Shown piece after piece: positions 14,679 through 14,844 of a stretch of DNA of 14,844 nt. The notes under the pieces are model-generated. The model saw only the letters and a program-made list of their open reading frames with translations, had not been told where the DNA came from and did not search any database. The first letter of the stretch is position 1, and each line of letters opens with the position of its first letter. The position numbers and the translations under genes were made by a program. Origin of the DNA: an uncultured Porphyromonadaceae bacterium (GTDB lineage Bacteria > Bacteroidota > Bacteroidia > Bacteroidales > Muribaculaceae); contig CAMWUZ010000020.1 in NCBI GenBank assembly GCA_947177595.1, positions 1 to 14,844 of the forward strand, in the 5' to 3' direction.

Positions 14679-14686
14679 CAAATATA
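14679..14686 (-). promoter_or_regulatory. Putative -7 element for the GH3-SIMPL unit
   Basis: The minus strand reads TATATTTG followed by CA, an exact TAnnTTTG match 29 nt before the ATG. It lies in the AT palindrome AAATATATATATTT (14680-14693), and the expected -33 position is taken by a G-rich run. Confidence 0.5.
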
Positions 14687-14748
14687 TATATTTTTCCCCA
14701 CCCATCCCCCCACCTGAATCAATCTGAGAATAAAATATGTCGGTGAAA

Positions 14749-14780
14749 TTTGCATAATACAAATGTTGCCACTATCTTTA
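14749..14780 (+). promoter_or_regulatory. Bacteroidetes-type promoter with -33 and -7 elements
   Basis: TTTG (14749-14752), a 20-nt spacer, then TATCTTTA (14773-14780), one base off TAnnTTTG. The 19-21 nt spacing is that described for the Bacteroides housekeeping sigma factor. The ATG follows at 14813. It is the only promoter in the window with both elements. Confidence 0.55.
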
Positions 14781-14812
14781 CGCCAACAAAAATTTAATAC
14801 TATTACACACCT

Positions 14813-14844
14813 ATGAAAAATTTTACATTCGCCAGAAAATGGCA
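14813..14844 (+). CDS. 5' end of an unidentified gene, cut by window edge
   Basis: An ATG at 14813 opens a frame reading MKNFTFARKW before the sequence ends. It is supported by the promoter just upstream and by an A-rich leader typical of this genome's gene starts. Too little is present to name it or tell whether the basic N-terminus begins a signal peptide. It is divergent from the GH3-family gene; the 163-nt gap between them contains both promoters and a C-rich tract. Confidence 0.5.
   Translation, partial: MKNFTFARKW

Noticed and set aside
1..14844. Possible mobile element, CRISPR array, defence or biosynthetic cluster
   Set aside because: No transposase, integrase, terminal repeats, regularly spaced repeats or toxin-antitoxin-like pair was found; the genes are core-type families with uniform coding character.

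Overview
This window reads as an ordinary chromosomal segment of a gut-type Bacteroidota, most likely order Bacteroidales. The evidence is the set of protein families (RNase HI with an N-terminal viroplasmin domain, DUF2851, bacterial GH3 protein, Bacteroidales-type rubrerythrin, NptA-like transporter with a PhoU tail), the near absence of Shine-Dalgarno sequences, and the Bacteroidetes -7 promoter motif TAnnTTTG in front of most transcription units. Base composition looks close to balanced, which would suit Muribaculaceae-like genomes, but the family cannot be fixed from the sequence alone.

Layout. 33-2401 (minus): a compact unit, shikimate kinase -> alanine dehydrogenase/transhydrogenase-family protein -> RNase HI, with a 4-nt overlap and a 9-nt gap. 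2490-3779 (plus): DUF2851 protein, divergent from the shikimate kinase and convergent, with one intervening base, on a small outer-membrane beta-barrel gene (3781-4464, minus). 4593-7118 (plus): arginyl-tRNA synthetase followed by a Bax-inhibitor-1-family membrane protein, closed by a clear terminator. 7275-8249 (plus): long-chain polyprenyl diphosphate synthase. 8424-10244 (plus): Na/Pi cotransporter. 10389-11698 (plus): OmpR/PhoB-type response regulator overlapping RNase HII by 4 nt, ending at a hairpin shared with the convergent rubrerythrin. 11782-14649 (minus): GH3-like acyl-adenylate enzyme -> SIMPL-domain protein -> rubrerythrin. 14813-end (plus): the first codons of another gene, preceded by the only promoter here with both -33 and -7 elements.

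How the genes work together. Most are independent housekeeping functions: aromatic amino-acid synthesis, quinone side-chain synthesis, translation and RNA/DNA hybrid removal (both RNase H types are present). The one contextual link worth attention is the phosphate transporter followed by an orphan PhoB-like response regulator. That regulator's acidic pocket appears to lack one Mg-binding aspartate, and its promoter carries a 16-bp dyad. The GH3-SIMPL-rubrerythrin unit has no obvious shared pathway; rubrerythrin suggests peroxide defence in an anaerobe.

I found no CRISPR array, mobile element, prophage, tRNA or rRNA, and no convincing undescribed multi-gene system. No gene-free stretch exceeds 300 bases. 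The findings concern substituted active-site residues, promoter architecture and gene arrangement.
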